A stretch of DNA of 64,000 bases, from assembly GCA_947627445.1 (NCBI GenBank), contig CANQWA010000005.1, positions 1-64,000 on the forward strand, in the 5' to 3' direction. This document shows, piece after piece, positions 8,324 through 16,750 of this stretch. The position numbers and the translations under genes were made by a program. This stretch comes from an uncultured Ruminococcus sp. (GTDB lineage Bacteria > Bacillota > Clostridia > Oscillospirales > Ruminococcaceae). Under the pieces are notes generated by a model. It was not told where the DNA came from. It was given only the letters and a program-made list of their open reading frames with translations, and searched no databases. Each line of letters begins with the position of its first letter. Position 1 is the stretch's first letter.

Positions 8324-9460
8324 ATGTTTCTGCATAATTTCAAATACGAACTGCTTAGCAGTCTGCGGACAAAGGATATGATCTTCTGGCTGATGATCTT
8401 TCCCATCATCCTGGGAACGCTGTTCAAAATTGCATTTGCTGATATTTACGAAAAAACGACTGCATTCTCCTCGATCCCTACAGCTGTGGTAGAAGTGCAG
8501 GAAAATGAGATATTCCATTCTGTGATAGAGACATTGGAAGAGGAGGAAGATCCTCTTCTCTCTGTCACTTACACAGACGAAGAGGATGCACTGAAATTGC
8601 TGCAGTCTGGTGAGGTGGAAGGTATCATTTATCTGGACGGCACACTGTCTCTCACAGTTGCCGAAGAGGGCATGGAGGAAACAATTTTGAAATCTTTTGT
8701 GGAGCAGTACACGGTTCAAAACAAGATCATCATAGATACAGCTGCATCTGCACAGGATCCCACGCAGGCAAAGGCAGTGATCGCTGCACTTTCGGAGGAG
8801 ATCAGCACCTGCACAGACATTCCTCTGACTGACGGTAATCCTGATAATATGGTTCAGTATTTCTATAATCTCATTGCCATGGTGGCATTGTATGGCGCAA
8901 TCACCGGACTGCATGTTACAATTAATGCACAGGCAAATCTCTCGGCGCTTGGCGCAAGAAAAACCTGTTCTCCCACACCGAAATCCGTTAGCCTTACAGC
9001 AGGTCTGCTGGGCAGTTATCTGATACAAACGCTTTGTATGGTCATATGTGTGACTTTTATTGCATTTATCCTGAAAGTGAATCTGGGCAGCAGATTGCCT
9101 CTGGTATATCTGGCGGCAATCTTAGGCGGCATCACAGGTGTTTCTCTGGGATTCTTTGTGGGTGCACTGAACCTTTTCCGGGTTGAGCTGAAGATGGGTA
9201 TTTCTATTGCAGTAATCATGCTGCTCTGCTTCCTGAGTGGTCTGATGGTGGGCAATATGAAAGCAATTATCGCTCAAAAAATGCCCTGGTTCAACAAGAT
9301 CAACCCTGCTGCAGTGATTTCGGACAGCTTCTATTGTCTGAACATTGACAGCGGCTATGATCGCTTTATACAGAAAATCATCACCATGCTGATCATTTCT
9401 GTCACCTTCACAGCGCTTGGCGTTCTCGTAACAAGGAGGAAAAAATATGCAAGTCTTTAA
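8324..9460 (+). CDS. ABC-2 type permease, first subunit
   Basis: The 378-residue protein starts at ATG 8324, eight bases after AAGGAGG that lies inside the ATPase gene end. It has one N-terminal membrane helix (about 16-38), a long extracytoplasmic region of about 150 residues, and five or six C-terminal helices, the layout of ABC2_membrane_3 exporters (YhgE/NatB-like). The Asp/Glu-rich stretch (ETLEEEEDPL) lies in the external loop. It probably pairs with the next gene product as a heterodimeric channel for the preceding ATPase. No substrate is evident. Confidence 0.88.
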   Translation: MFLHNFKYELLSSLRTKDMIFWLMIFPIILGTLFKIAFADIYEKTTAFSSIPTAVVEVQENEIFHSVIETLEEEEDPLLSVTYTDEEDALKLLQSGEVEGIIYLDGTLSLTVAEEGMEETILKSFVEQYTVQNKIIIDTAASAQDPTQAKAVIAALSEEISTCTDIPLTDGNPDNMVQYFYNLIAMVALYGAITGLHVTINAQANLSALGARKTCSPTPKSVSLTAGLLGSYLIQTLCMVICVTFIAFILKVNLGSRLPLVYLAAILGGITGVSLGFFVGALNLFRVELKMGISIAVIMLLCFLSGLMVGNMKAIIAQKMPWFNKINPAAVISDSFYCLNIDSGYDRFIQKIITMLIISVTFTALGVLVTRRKKYASL

Positions 9461-10622
9461 TGCCTTCATAAAGGTACTGAAAAAGAAACTTCCTGGTTCC
9501 ATCATCTATGTGGTGGTATTTCTGGTCATTGCCTTTCCTATGGCAATGAATACCGCCAATGACGTGGATATATTTGAAGCAGACAGACTGAGCATCTGTA
9601 TTTTTGATGAGGATGATACAAAGGAAAGCCGTGCACTTTCCGCATGTATCGGAAAGAATCATGATCTTGTGGAGCTTGAAAATAACAGAAACGCCATTAC
9701 AGATGCGCTTTACTATGAAACGGTAGACTATGTACTGATCATCAACAAGGGCTATTCCAAGCGGCTTGCAGACACTCAGGAACAGAAGCTTTTCAGCAGT
9801 TATCATATGCATGACAGCTATGGAACTGTATTCATGGAACAGTTTTTGAATGAATACGTAAGTGCAGTCAGAGCGCATATCGCAGGCGGTGCAGAGCTTT
9901 TTGCTGCAATCCAGAGCACAGAAGAGGCTCTCTCACAAGAAACGAAAGTCACTTATGCCAACTTCCTTCATGATGATACAAATACGGATTATCCAACAAA
10001 CTTCTCATACTTTTTCCAATACATGCCCTATATCCTGATTTCCGTGCTGATGCATTCCCTTTGTCCGGTACTTCTGGCAATGAACCGCAAGGATATCCGC
10101 TTCCGCACCAACTGTTCCAGTGTCAAGCCCAATGCTTATATGGTACAGATTTTTGCAGGTAGCACGTTTTTTATCATTGGAATATGGACGATCTTCATCA
10201 TTGCCGGATTGTTCATGTACGGCGGACTGTATCAGGGAAAGGCATGGCTTGCAGTACTCAATAGCTTTCTGTTTGCCTTGGTCTCAGCAGCGATCACCAT
10301 TTTCATTTCCAGCTTTGAACCCAGCCAGAATTTCATCAATCTAATGACACAAGTCATTGGTTTGGGTATGAGCTTTCTCTGCGGTATATTTGTACCCCAG
10401 TCTTTGCTGGGTGATGGTGTGCTGGCAGCAGCGAGATTTCTTCCGGCATATTGGTATGTCCGGGCAAATGACATGCTGGCTGGTAAAGAAGTTTACGATG
10501 GGACACAATTTGCTGCTTTCCTTGCCATAGAAGCAGCGTTTGCAGTTGTTTTGGCGCTTTTGACATTGCTGATCCGGCGATTGAAATATAGCGGTGCAAA
10601 CTTATTGAAAGTGAGATTCTGA
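9447..10622 (+). CDS. ABC-2 type permease, second subunit
   Basis: The 391-residue protein starts at ATG 9447 behind AGGAGG and overlaps the previous gene by 14 bp, a sign of translational coupling. The topology repeats that of its neighbour: one N-terminal helix (about 17-35), an external domain of about 150 residues, then several helices, including FFIIGIWTIFIIAGLFMY and the final LAIEAAFAVVLALLTLLI. It is the second half of the exporter channel. The operon ends here; no strong plus-strand terminator is visible before the convergent kinase gene. Confidence 0.88.
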   Translation: MQVFNAFIKVLKKKLPGSIIYVVVFLVIAFPMAMNTANDVDIFEADRLSICIFDEDDTKESRALSACIGKNHDLVELENNRNAITDALYYETVDYVLIINKGYSKRLADTQEQKLFSSYHMHDSYGTVFMEQFLNEYVSAVRAHIAGGAELFAAIQSTEEALSQETKVTYANFLHDDTNTDYPTNFSYFFQYMPYILISVLMHSLCPVLLAMNRKDIRFRTNCSSVKPNAYMVQIFAGSTFFIIGIWTIFIIAGLFMYGGLYQGKAWLAVLNSFLFALVSAAITIFISSFEPSQNFINLMTQVIGLGMSFLCGIFVPQSLLGDGVLAAARFLPAYWYVRANDMLAGKEVYDGTQFAAFLAIEAAFAVVLALLTLLIRRLKYSGANLLKVRF

Positions 10623-10725
10623 ATAAACGGATATTGCCAAATAAAATCATTCCAAGAACAAAAGCTATTGCCTTATGGGAAAACGCTCTAAACGAGTCCG
10701 GCTCAGATTCTCTAAAAACAACACA

Positions 10726-10743
10726 GGTATATGGTTGTATACC
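10726..10743 (-). terminator. Weak terminator candidate after the hybrid kinase gene
   Basis: GGTATA (10726-10731) pairs with TATACC (10738-10743). On the minus strand it is followed by TGTGTTGTTTTTAG. The stem is only 6 bp. Confidence 0.35.
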
Positions 10744-10759
10744 CTATAGGCAACACCGC

Positions 10760-13390
10760 TTATTGGAGTGTATGCTGCAATGTCTCCATAAGCTTTTGGA
10801 TATCAATCGGCTTTGCGATAAATCCGCTCATACCGGCTTCCAGGCACTTTTTACGGTCTTCTTCAAATGCATTTGCAGTCATGGCAATAACTGGTATATT
10901 GGCTTTTGCCTGATCGGGAATCTGCCTGATCACCATTGTTGCTTTAAGACCATCCATGTTAGGCATCTGAATATCCATTAATATCAGATCATAATATCCG
11001 GCGTCATGCTGATTCAGCATAGCCACGCAAATAATGCCATCCTCAGCGTGCTCGACTTCAAATCCTGCTTCACGCAGAATTTCTATGGCAATCTCCGCAT
11101 TCAATTCGTTATCCTCCGCAAGAAGTATTCTCCTTCCTGCAAAAAAATCAGCATCCATAACCCTGTCGGTATACTCAGTTTCAACCGGAGCTTCCGCTAT
11201 TTTATGCGGAATGGTGAACGAAACGGTTGTACCCTTGCCAAGCTCACTTTCTACCTTTATGGTGCCGTCCATTAACTCAACAAGGTTCTTAACAATCCCC
11301 ATTCCCAGACCCGTTCCGATAATCTTACTGTCCGTAACAGATTTTTCTCTCGTAAAGGAATCAAAAATATGCGGCAAAAAGCTCTTTGAGATTCCAATAC
11401 CCGTATCCTTTACTACAGTTGTAAAAGCCGACCAGCCGTCACGTTCCAAAGGCGTTTCATCGAAATAGATGTCGATACTTCCGCCCTCAGGTGTGTATTT
11501 TATGGCATTACTCACAATATTAAACATGATCTGTTCCATTTTTGTCACATCATGATAAACATATCGGTGAATCGTCGAGTCATGAACCGTATATTTCAGA
11601 TGCTTCTTTTCAATCTCACTCGCAAATGCGATATCCAAGTTCCTTCCGATAAGGTAGCTGTCACCCGGTTCTTCATCCAGTGTAGCTTTTCCGCTTTCGA
11701 TACGGGCTGTATCCAGAACATTGTTGATCAGGTCAAGCAGATATCCGTTTGAGGTCTGAATATTCTCTATATATCTTTCACGCAGTTCGGGGCTGTCCAC
11801 ATTTTTCTTCAGCAGGTCTGTATAACCTATAATGGCATTCATCGGAGTTCTGATATCATGTGACATATTAAAGAGGAAATCAGACTTTGCCTTATTTGCC
11901 CTTTCTGCTTCATCAAGAGCATCGGCAAGAACTTTCTGCTTCTTCTGTTCCTCACGAACCAGATCGTTCACATTCCTCGTACCGATAACAGCCAGCTGGG
12001 TACCGTCTTTTCTTTCTACATAGGAAACCTGCACCTGAAGCCATAATATTTCGTTGTCTTTTATCATCCGATAGTTGAAAGAAAAATCCTTTTCGCTTTG
12101 AAAAAGAAAATATTCTCTAAAGTCAGAACGATCCTCTTCCAGAACCAGCGAATCGGTGTATTCCTGAATCAGATCCGACCAACTGTGAGATCCTCGGTTA
12201 AAGAAATCCGAAATAACAGCTCCTTCTTTACCTTCAGTCCGGTATGGAATTACAGTATCATTCAAAATATCCACAAGCAGAATAGAAAAGTAACCGGATC
12301 CCAGACCCTTGATCACCTCCAGCTGTTCTTCCATTTTGGAATTGACAAGCTCGAGGGTATTCATCTGATCGCTTATTTTTCGCTTGGTAGCTTCTTCTTT
12401 TTTCAGCAGATCGTTGCTGTCTTTGATATTCGTGATAATAAGGATCACAATGACCACGACAAAAATCAGAATCAGCTTGGTCAAAAGCCATATGGATATA
12501 TGGGAAGAAGCCGTCACCAGATCGTTGTGTGCCGCATCAGGAAATACTTCGACCAAATAAAATCCATATTGATCAAGCTTCGTCACGCAGCCTAAGCTGT
12601 TTTTATGATTATTATCTCCAAAAATATTTGTGGCTCCGTCTGACATAGTGGAATCAATGGCATTGACTGTTTCAGAATCGGTCAGGACATTTTTAATTGA
12701 GATCTGTTTTCTTGTATCAATTTTTTCCAAAGAAAGATTGCTCGCAATAACATCGCCGTTCTCATCGCACAGATAAACTTCAGCTTTTTCATCATAATAA
12801 GATATATCGAGCTTTTCTGCAATTTTTCCTGTACCCTGAATCACGCCGATCATTACGCCGACAGGATTCCCTTCAAATAAGACCGGCGTGTAAAACATGA
12901 GCAGAGTTTCATGCGTAGCTCTTGATTGAAAAATGATCTCCAGACCGGTATTACCCGCCATTCCATCCAGATAATATTTTCTGTCTGTTGCATCGGATGT
13001 TTTGCCGGTGACGTTATGATCCAGGCCGTCCGCATCCGCAAACTCCATAAAATCAAAATTAGAATCCTCCGTCATTTGCCGAAGCAATTCAACATCGACC
13101 TCCGGATCTGTAAGAGATTCGCTGTAAAACGCGCTCAATATCCTGATATTCGCCAGACGATCTGAGATCATATCATCGACTTCTTTTGAAAGTCTTATCG
13201 TATTATCCTTTACTTGACTTGCATTCAGATGTGATATCCTTTCACTGTTGTCCTCACTGAACTGAGCAATTACCAATCCAGTAAAAATAATTGCCAGAAT
13301 AAACACCGCTATGCGGATCATGGCAGTATTGATTTTCTGACATATATTAGCAAATGGTGCACCGAATGACTTTTTATTTTTGGTACCCAT
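10760..13390 (-). CDS. Hybrid sensor histidine kinase with C-terminal receiver
   Basis: The 876-residue protein starts at ATG 13390 behind GGAGG. Domain order: membrane helix about 22-44; an extracytoplasmic sensor of about 250 residues, probably Cache-like; membrane helix about 298-320; a coiled coil and a PAS-like region (about 360-480); HisKA with phospho-acceptor His511 in MSHDIRTPMN; HATPase (NIVSNAIKYTPEGG, DTGIGIS, GTGLGMGIV); and a receiver with phospho-acceptor Asp806 in LMDIQMP. No Hpt domain or output regulator is encoded nearby, so its phosphorelay partner must lie elsewhere. It has its own promoter and faces the flavin reductase gene across a region with repeated motifs. The signal is unknown. 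Confidence 0.92.
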   Translation of the reverse strand: MGTKNKKSFGAPFANICQKINTAMIRIAVFILAIIFTGLVIAQFSEDNSERISHLNASQVKDNTIRLSKEVDDMISDRLANIRILSAFYSESLTDPEVDVELLRQMTEDSNFDFMEFADADGLDHNVTGKTSDATDRKYYLDGMAGNTGLEIIFQSRATHETLLMFYTPVLFEGNPVGVMIGVIQGTGKIAEKLDISYYDEKAEVYLCDENGDVIASNLSLEKIDTRKQISIKNVLTDSETVNAIDSTMSDGATNIFGDNNHKNSLGCVTKLDQYGFYLVEVFPDAAHNDLVTASSHISIWLLTKLILIFVVVIVILIITNIKDSNDLLKKEEATKRKISDQMNTLELVNSKMEEQLEVIKGLGSGYFSILLVDILNDTVIPYRTEGKEGAVISDFFNRGSHSWSDLIQEYTDSLVLEEDRSDFREYFLFQSEKDFSFNYRMIKDNEILWLQVQVSYVERKDGTQLAVIGTRNVNDLVREEQKKQKVLADALDEAERANKAKSDFLFNMSHDIRTPMNAIIGYTDLLKKNVDSPELRERYIENIQTSNGYLLDLINNVLDTARIESGKATLDEEPGDSYLIGRNLDIAFASEIEKKHLKYTVHDSTIHRYVYHDVTKMEQIMFNIVSNAIKYTPEGGSIDIYFDETPLERDGWSAFTTVVKDTGIGISKSFLPHIFDSFTREKSVTDSKIIGTGLGMGIVKNLVELMDGTIKVESELGKGTTVSFTIPHKIAEAPVETEYTDRVMDADFFAGRRILLAEDNELNAEIAIEILREAGFEVEHAEDGIICVAMLNQHDAGYYDLILMDIQMPNMDGLKATMVIRQIPDQAKANIPVIAMTANAFEEDRKKCLEAGMSGFIAKPIDIQKLMETLQHTLQ

Positions 13391-13521
13391 TAGAAACACC
13401 TCCGATTATGATCAGACCGTAGATAAGCGCTGCCAATAAATCATCTATGACTTTCTTTCAGCAAAATGATTATACGCTGCTTATCCAGACAAGTTCTCAT
13501 GCATTCAGCACATTCTAATAT

Positions 13522-13550
13522 ATTCTATCATATGCGGCGAAAATTTGCAA
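13522..13550 (-). promoter_or_regulatory. Promoter of the hybrid kinase gene
   Basis: On the minus strand TTGCAA (13545-13550), 17 bp, TAGAAT (13522-13527). The -35 box is embedded in AAAAGACTTGCA, also seen upstream of ftsZ and tuf. Confidence 0.65.
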
Positions 13551-13579
13551 GTCTTTTCTTGCTCTCTTTCAGCCGCTTT

Positions 13580-13676
13580 TTCCCAAACGTAAATTCCCAA
13601 AGTAAATTCCACAGTGAAGTTTAAGAATGGAATTTACATTAGGAAGAAATTTATGGTAGAATTTAGTTTGGGAATT
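13580..13676. promoter_or_regulatory. Four-copy operator-like motif between divergent genes
   Basis: The unit TTCCCAAA(n)GTAAATTCC occurs directly at 13580-13597 and 13594-13610, and inverted at 13629-13645 (a variant, TTCCTAAT in the first half) and at 13657-13674 (second half TAAATTC). As a result GTAAATTCCA (13602-13611) pairs perfectly with TGGAATTTAC (13628-13637), and AATTCCCAAA (13592-13601) with TTTGGGAATT (13667-13676). The block sits between the kinase promoter and the flavin reductase promoter. Confidence 0.6.
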
Positions 13677-13717
13677 CACGTCATGCAAATCCGTTGAAAA
13701 AACATCATGCACTTCTC

Positions 13718-13746
13718 TTGACTTTTTCATCAAACAAGCGTATAAT
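13718..13746 (+). promoter_or_regulatory. Promoter of the flavin reductase gene
   Basis: TTGACT (13718-13723), 17 bp, TATAAT (13741-13746). Confidence 0.75.
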
Positions 13747-13795
13747 AAATGATGGCAGCACTGCTGCTCATGTGAACTGAAAGGAGTTAATTCTG

Positions 13796-14362
13796 ATGAA
13801 AAAGAACATAAAGACGACGGAAGCAATTTTTCCGATGCCGGTTTTAATGATCGCTACCTACAATGATGATGGCACCGTAAATGTCATGAATGCCGCATGG
13901 GGTACTATGGTTGAGAGAGATATTGTTGCACTCAATCTGACGGAGACGCATCACACCGTGGCAAATATCCAAAAAAGAAAAGGCTTTACCGTTAGCATAG
14001 CAGACAGTAAGCACGTTGCAGAGGCAGATTATTTCGGCGTTGTATCTGGAAAAAGTACAAAAGATAAGCTTGCCGACAGCGGTCTTACTGCTGTAAAATC
14101 TGAAAATGTGGATGCTCCTATCATTAATGAATTTCCAATCTGCCTGGAATGTGAATTCATTGAATATCAGAATAACCAGTACGGACTGGGTGTAATCGGA
14201 AAAGTTGTCAATGTTTCTGCTGATGAAAATGTCATGAAAGATGATAAGATTGACATTGATCTGGTAGAAGCAATTGCATTTGATCCGTACACACATGGTT
14301 ACTATAAAGTGAGCGGCAGAGTCGGCGATGCTTTCAAAGATGGACTGAAACTAAAAAAATAA
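13796..14362 (+). CDS. Flavin reductase family protein (flavoredoxin-like)
   Basis: The 188-residue protein starts at ATG 13796 behind AAAGGAG. It matches the FMN-binding split-barrel family: a PMPVLMIATYNDDGTVNVMNAAW-like N-terminus (about 11-33), then FTVSIADSKHVAEADYFG (about 62-79), where Clostridia flavoredoxins bind FMN, and ECEFIEYQ further on. Members transfer electrons from NAD(P)H or a partner to flavin and may protect against oxygen. It is a single-gene unit with its own promoter and a hairpin downstream. The nearby hybrid kinase is transcribed divergently and may share control through the repeated motif between them. Confidence 0.85.
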   Translation: MKKNIKTTEAIFPMPVLMIATYNDDGTVNVMNAAWGTMVERDIVALNLTETHHTVANIQKRKGFTVSIADSKHVAEADYFGVVSGKSTKDKLADSGLTAVKSENVDAPIINEFPICLECEFIEYQNNQYGLGVIGKVVNVSADENVMKDDKIDIDLVEAIAFDPYTHGYYKVSGRVGDAFKDGLKLKK

Positions 14363-14374
14363 CGGATACTATCG

Positions 14375-14410
14375 GGAATTGTCGTTGTTGTAACAGCAAT
14401 TGACAATTCC
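14375..14410 (+). terminator. Hairpin after the flavin reductase gene
   Basis: GGAATTGTC (14375-14383) pairs with GACAATTCC (14402-14410), followed by TGATTT. The U-tract is weak; a better terminator lies at 14634-14673. Confidence 0.4.
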
Positions 14411-14458
14411 TGATTTACCGGCATCATAATGACAACTCAAAAACAACATTTTGATCAA

Positions 14459-14630
14459 GGCAATACCGCACAAAGATTGTGCGTCAGATGCGCCGTCAGA
14501 TTTTTCGTCAGATGAAACCAAAAGCGGAGGGAATACTTGGTGTATTCACGAGCATTTTGGTGAAATATGACGGAAAATAGGCAAGCAGATGACGTGCAAA
14601 GCCGTTAGGCGCTCTTTGTGCGGTATTGCC
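14459..14630. mobile_element. 172-bp MITE-like element with 17-bp terminal inverted repeats
   Basis: The ends GGCAATACCGCACAAAG (14459-14475) and CTTTGTGCGGTATTGCC (14614-14630) are perfect inverted repeats, flanked on both sides by TCAA (14455-14458 and 14631-14634), a likely target-site duplication. Inside are three copies of CGTCAGAT at a 12-bp period (14482, 14494, 14506) and nested inverted repeats (CCGTCA/TGACGG, ACCAAAA/TTTTGGT, GAATAC/GTATTC), so the transcript would fold into one long hairpin. There is no coding capacity. Its right 34 bp match the 46-bp copies at 48480 and 62505. Confidence 0.75.
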
Positions 14631-14633
14631 TCA

Positions 14634-14673
14634 AGCATAACGATTCAGCCAATCTGGTTTGAATCGTTATGCT
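14634..14673 (+). terminator. Strong terminator hairpin
   Basis: AGCATAACGATTCA (14634-14647) pairs perfectly with TGAATCGTTATGCT (14660-14673), followed by CCTTTTTATC. It probably ends transcripts from the flavin reductase gene, with the MITE-like element inserted just before it. Confidence 0.8.
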
Positions 14674-14767
14674 CCTTTTTATCTGGATAGAAATGATGGA
14701 TGGATCATTTTGTCATTCATGGAATTACCGATTACCGGAATTGCCGTGAAACCCATTTCCTATCATA

Positions 14768-14796
14768 TTGACTTTTACCCGCAATAATGCTATAAT
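14768..14796 (+). promoter_or_regulatory. Promoter of the ygiQ operon
   Basis: TTGACT (14768-14773), 17 bp, TATAAT (14791-14796). Confidence 0.8.
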
Positions 14797-14834
14797 AATA
14801 CTGGATGAATCACACCCGAAAAAGGAGGTGTCTC

Positions 14835-16724
14835 ATGGCAGACTTTCTTCCTGTCACGCCACAGGAACTGCTGAAAGCCGGCGTCAAACAACCGGATTTT
14901 GTTTATGTGACCGGCGATGCCTATGTCGACCACCCCAGCTTTGGCGCAGCCATCATCACCCGCCTGTTACAATCCAAAGGTTACAGCGTTGCCATCCTCC
15001 CTCAGCCCGACTGGCATTCCCCCAGAGATTTTCAACGATTCGGAAAGCCCCGTCTGGCATTTCTTGTCACAGGAGGCAATATCGACTCCATGGTGGCACA
15101 TTACACGGCGGCAAAACGCCGGAGAAGCAGCGACATGTATTCCCCCGGCGGAAAGGCAGGACTTCGGCCTGACCGTGCTGTCATCACGTATTGCCGGATG
15201 ATCCGCAGCATCTATCCCGATGCGGCAATTGCCATCGGTGGTCTGGAGGCATCGCTCCGGCGGTTTGCCCACTATGACTACTGGGATGATACTGTCCGTC
15301 CTTCTATTCTCGTGGACAGCGGCGCTGACCTCCTGATGTACGGCATGGGCGAGCATCAGATCACTGAGCTGGCACAACAGTTGTCAGAGGGCATTCCCAT
15401 TTCGGAGATCACCGGTATCCGAGGCACTTGTTATCTGACAGATCCTGTCAACACACCATGGGGCGCTGTTCAATGCCCGGATTTTGCGCAGGTCTGCCGG
15501 GATGACAAAGCCTATGCCAAAGCCACACGCCAGCAGTATGACCAGCAAGACGAAATTACCGGTAAAACGGTCATCCAGCGCCATGGGAACAAAATGCTGG
15601 TGCAAAATCCCCCAGCATTCAGCCTGACGCAGGAAGAACTGGATGCCGTCTATCGCCTACCCTATCAGCGGCGTCAGCATCCCATGTACGACTCACAAGG
15701 CGGCGTGCCAGGTATCGAAGAAGTACAGTTCTCTATCGCCCATAATCGAGGCTGCTTTGGTTATTGTAATTTTTGCTCGATTGCACTGCATCAGGGAAGG
15801 CGTATCACCTGCCGCAGTGAAGCTTCGATTTTAGAGGAAGCCAAAAAAATTATTGCCATGCCGAATTTCAAGGGCTACATACATGACGTAGGAGGTCCTA
15901 CGGCAAACTTTCGTTTGCCATCCTGTAAAAAGCAGGAAACATCCGGCATGTGTCCCGGCAAAAAATGTCTTGCTCCAAAGCCATGTCCTGCATTGCAGGC
16001 AGATCACCGGGAATATCTTGGAATTCTACGAAAGCTCCGGGCACTTCCCGGCGTGAAAAAAGTCTTTATCCGTTCCGGCATCCGCTTCGACTATGTACTT
16101 GCGGATAAGGACGAGTCATTCCTGCAAGAACTGATCCGCGAACATGTCAGCGGTCAGCTCAAGGTTGCACCGGAACATGTGAGCAATGCAGTGCTGGACA
16201 AAATGGGAAAGCCCCATATCGAATCCTACGAAGCATTTCAAAAGCGGTTTTATGAAATCACCAAAAGCATCGGAAAAAAACAGTACCTTGTCCCCTATCT
16301 CATGTCCTCACACCCGGGAAGCACGCTACAGGAAGCCATCAAACTATCCCTGTTTCTCCGGGATCACGGCATTCGTCCGGAACAGGTGCAGGACTTTTAT
16401 CCCACCCCGGGAACGATCTCGACTTGTATGTATTACACCGGATTAGACCCCTATACCATGGAAACTGTCTACGTGCCCAAAACGCCGCAGGAAAAGGCGA
16501 TGCAGCGGGCGCTGCTTCAATACTATCTGCCCCAGAACCGACATCTCGTACTAACAGCACTGCGGCAGGCAGGACGTCAGGATCTCATCGGGACAAAACC
16601 CGGCTGTCTGATTGTCCCGGACCGGACACCGGATTCCCAAAAAAAGCCTAAATCCGGCGCAAAAGGGAGATTTTCTTCCCCGAAGCACTGTAAAGCTGCG
16701 CCTGCAAAAAAGAAACGATGCTGA
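14835..16724 (+). CDS. YgiQ family radical SAM protein
   Basis: The 629-residue protein starts at ATG 14835 behind AAAGGAGGTG. The N-terminal region matches the YgiQ family (DAYVDHPSFGAAIITRLL at about 33-50, PQPDW at about 62), and the radical SAM cluster motif CFGYCNFC puts Cys at 307, 311 and 314. A long Cys-containing region follows (CPGKKCLAPKPCPAL, about 375-391). The C-terminal 30 residues are basic and rich in Lys and Pro. The family is widespread, and its reaction was not established when I last knew of it. It is followed after 26 bp by the BaiN/HI0933 gene on the same strand, so the two are probably cotranscribed. Confidence 0.92.
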   Translation: MADFLPVTPQELLKAGVKQPDFVYVTGDAYVDHPSFGAAIITRLLQSKGYSVAILPQPDWHSPRDFQRFGKPRLAFLVTGGNIDSMVAHYTAAKRRRSSDMYSPGGKAGLRPDRAVITYCRMIRSIYPDAAIAIGGLEASLRRFAHYDYWDDTVRPSILVDSGADLLMYGMGEHQITELAQQLSEGIPISEITGIRGTCYLTDPVNTPWGAVQCPDFAQVCRDDKAYAKATRQQYDQQDEITGKTVIQRHGNKMLVQNPPAFSLTQEELDAVYRLPYQRRQHPMYDSQGGVPGIEEVQFSIAHNRGCFGYCNFCSIALHQGRRITCRSEASILEEAKKIIAMPNFKGYIHDVGGPTANFRLPSCKKQETSGMCPGKKCLAPKPCPALQADHREYLGILRKLRALPGVKKVFIRSGIRFDYVLADKDESFLQELIREHVSGQLKVAPEHVSNAVLDKMGKPHIESYEAFQKRFYEITKSIGKKQYLVPYLMSSHPGSTLQEAIKLSLFLRDHGIRPEQVQDFYPTPGTISTCMYYTGLDPYTMETVYVPKTPQEKAMQRALLQYYLPQNRHLVLTALRQAGRQDLIGTKPGCLIVPDRTPDSQKKPKSGAKGRFSSPKHCKAAPAKKKRC

Positions 16725-16750
16725 TTCAAAATCCAATCTTGTGAGGTAAT

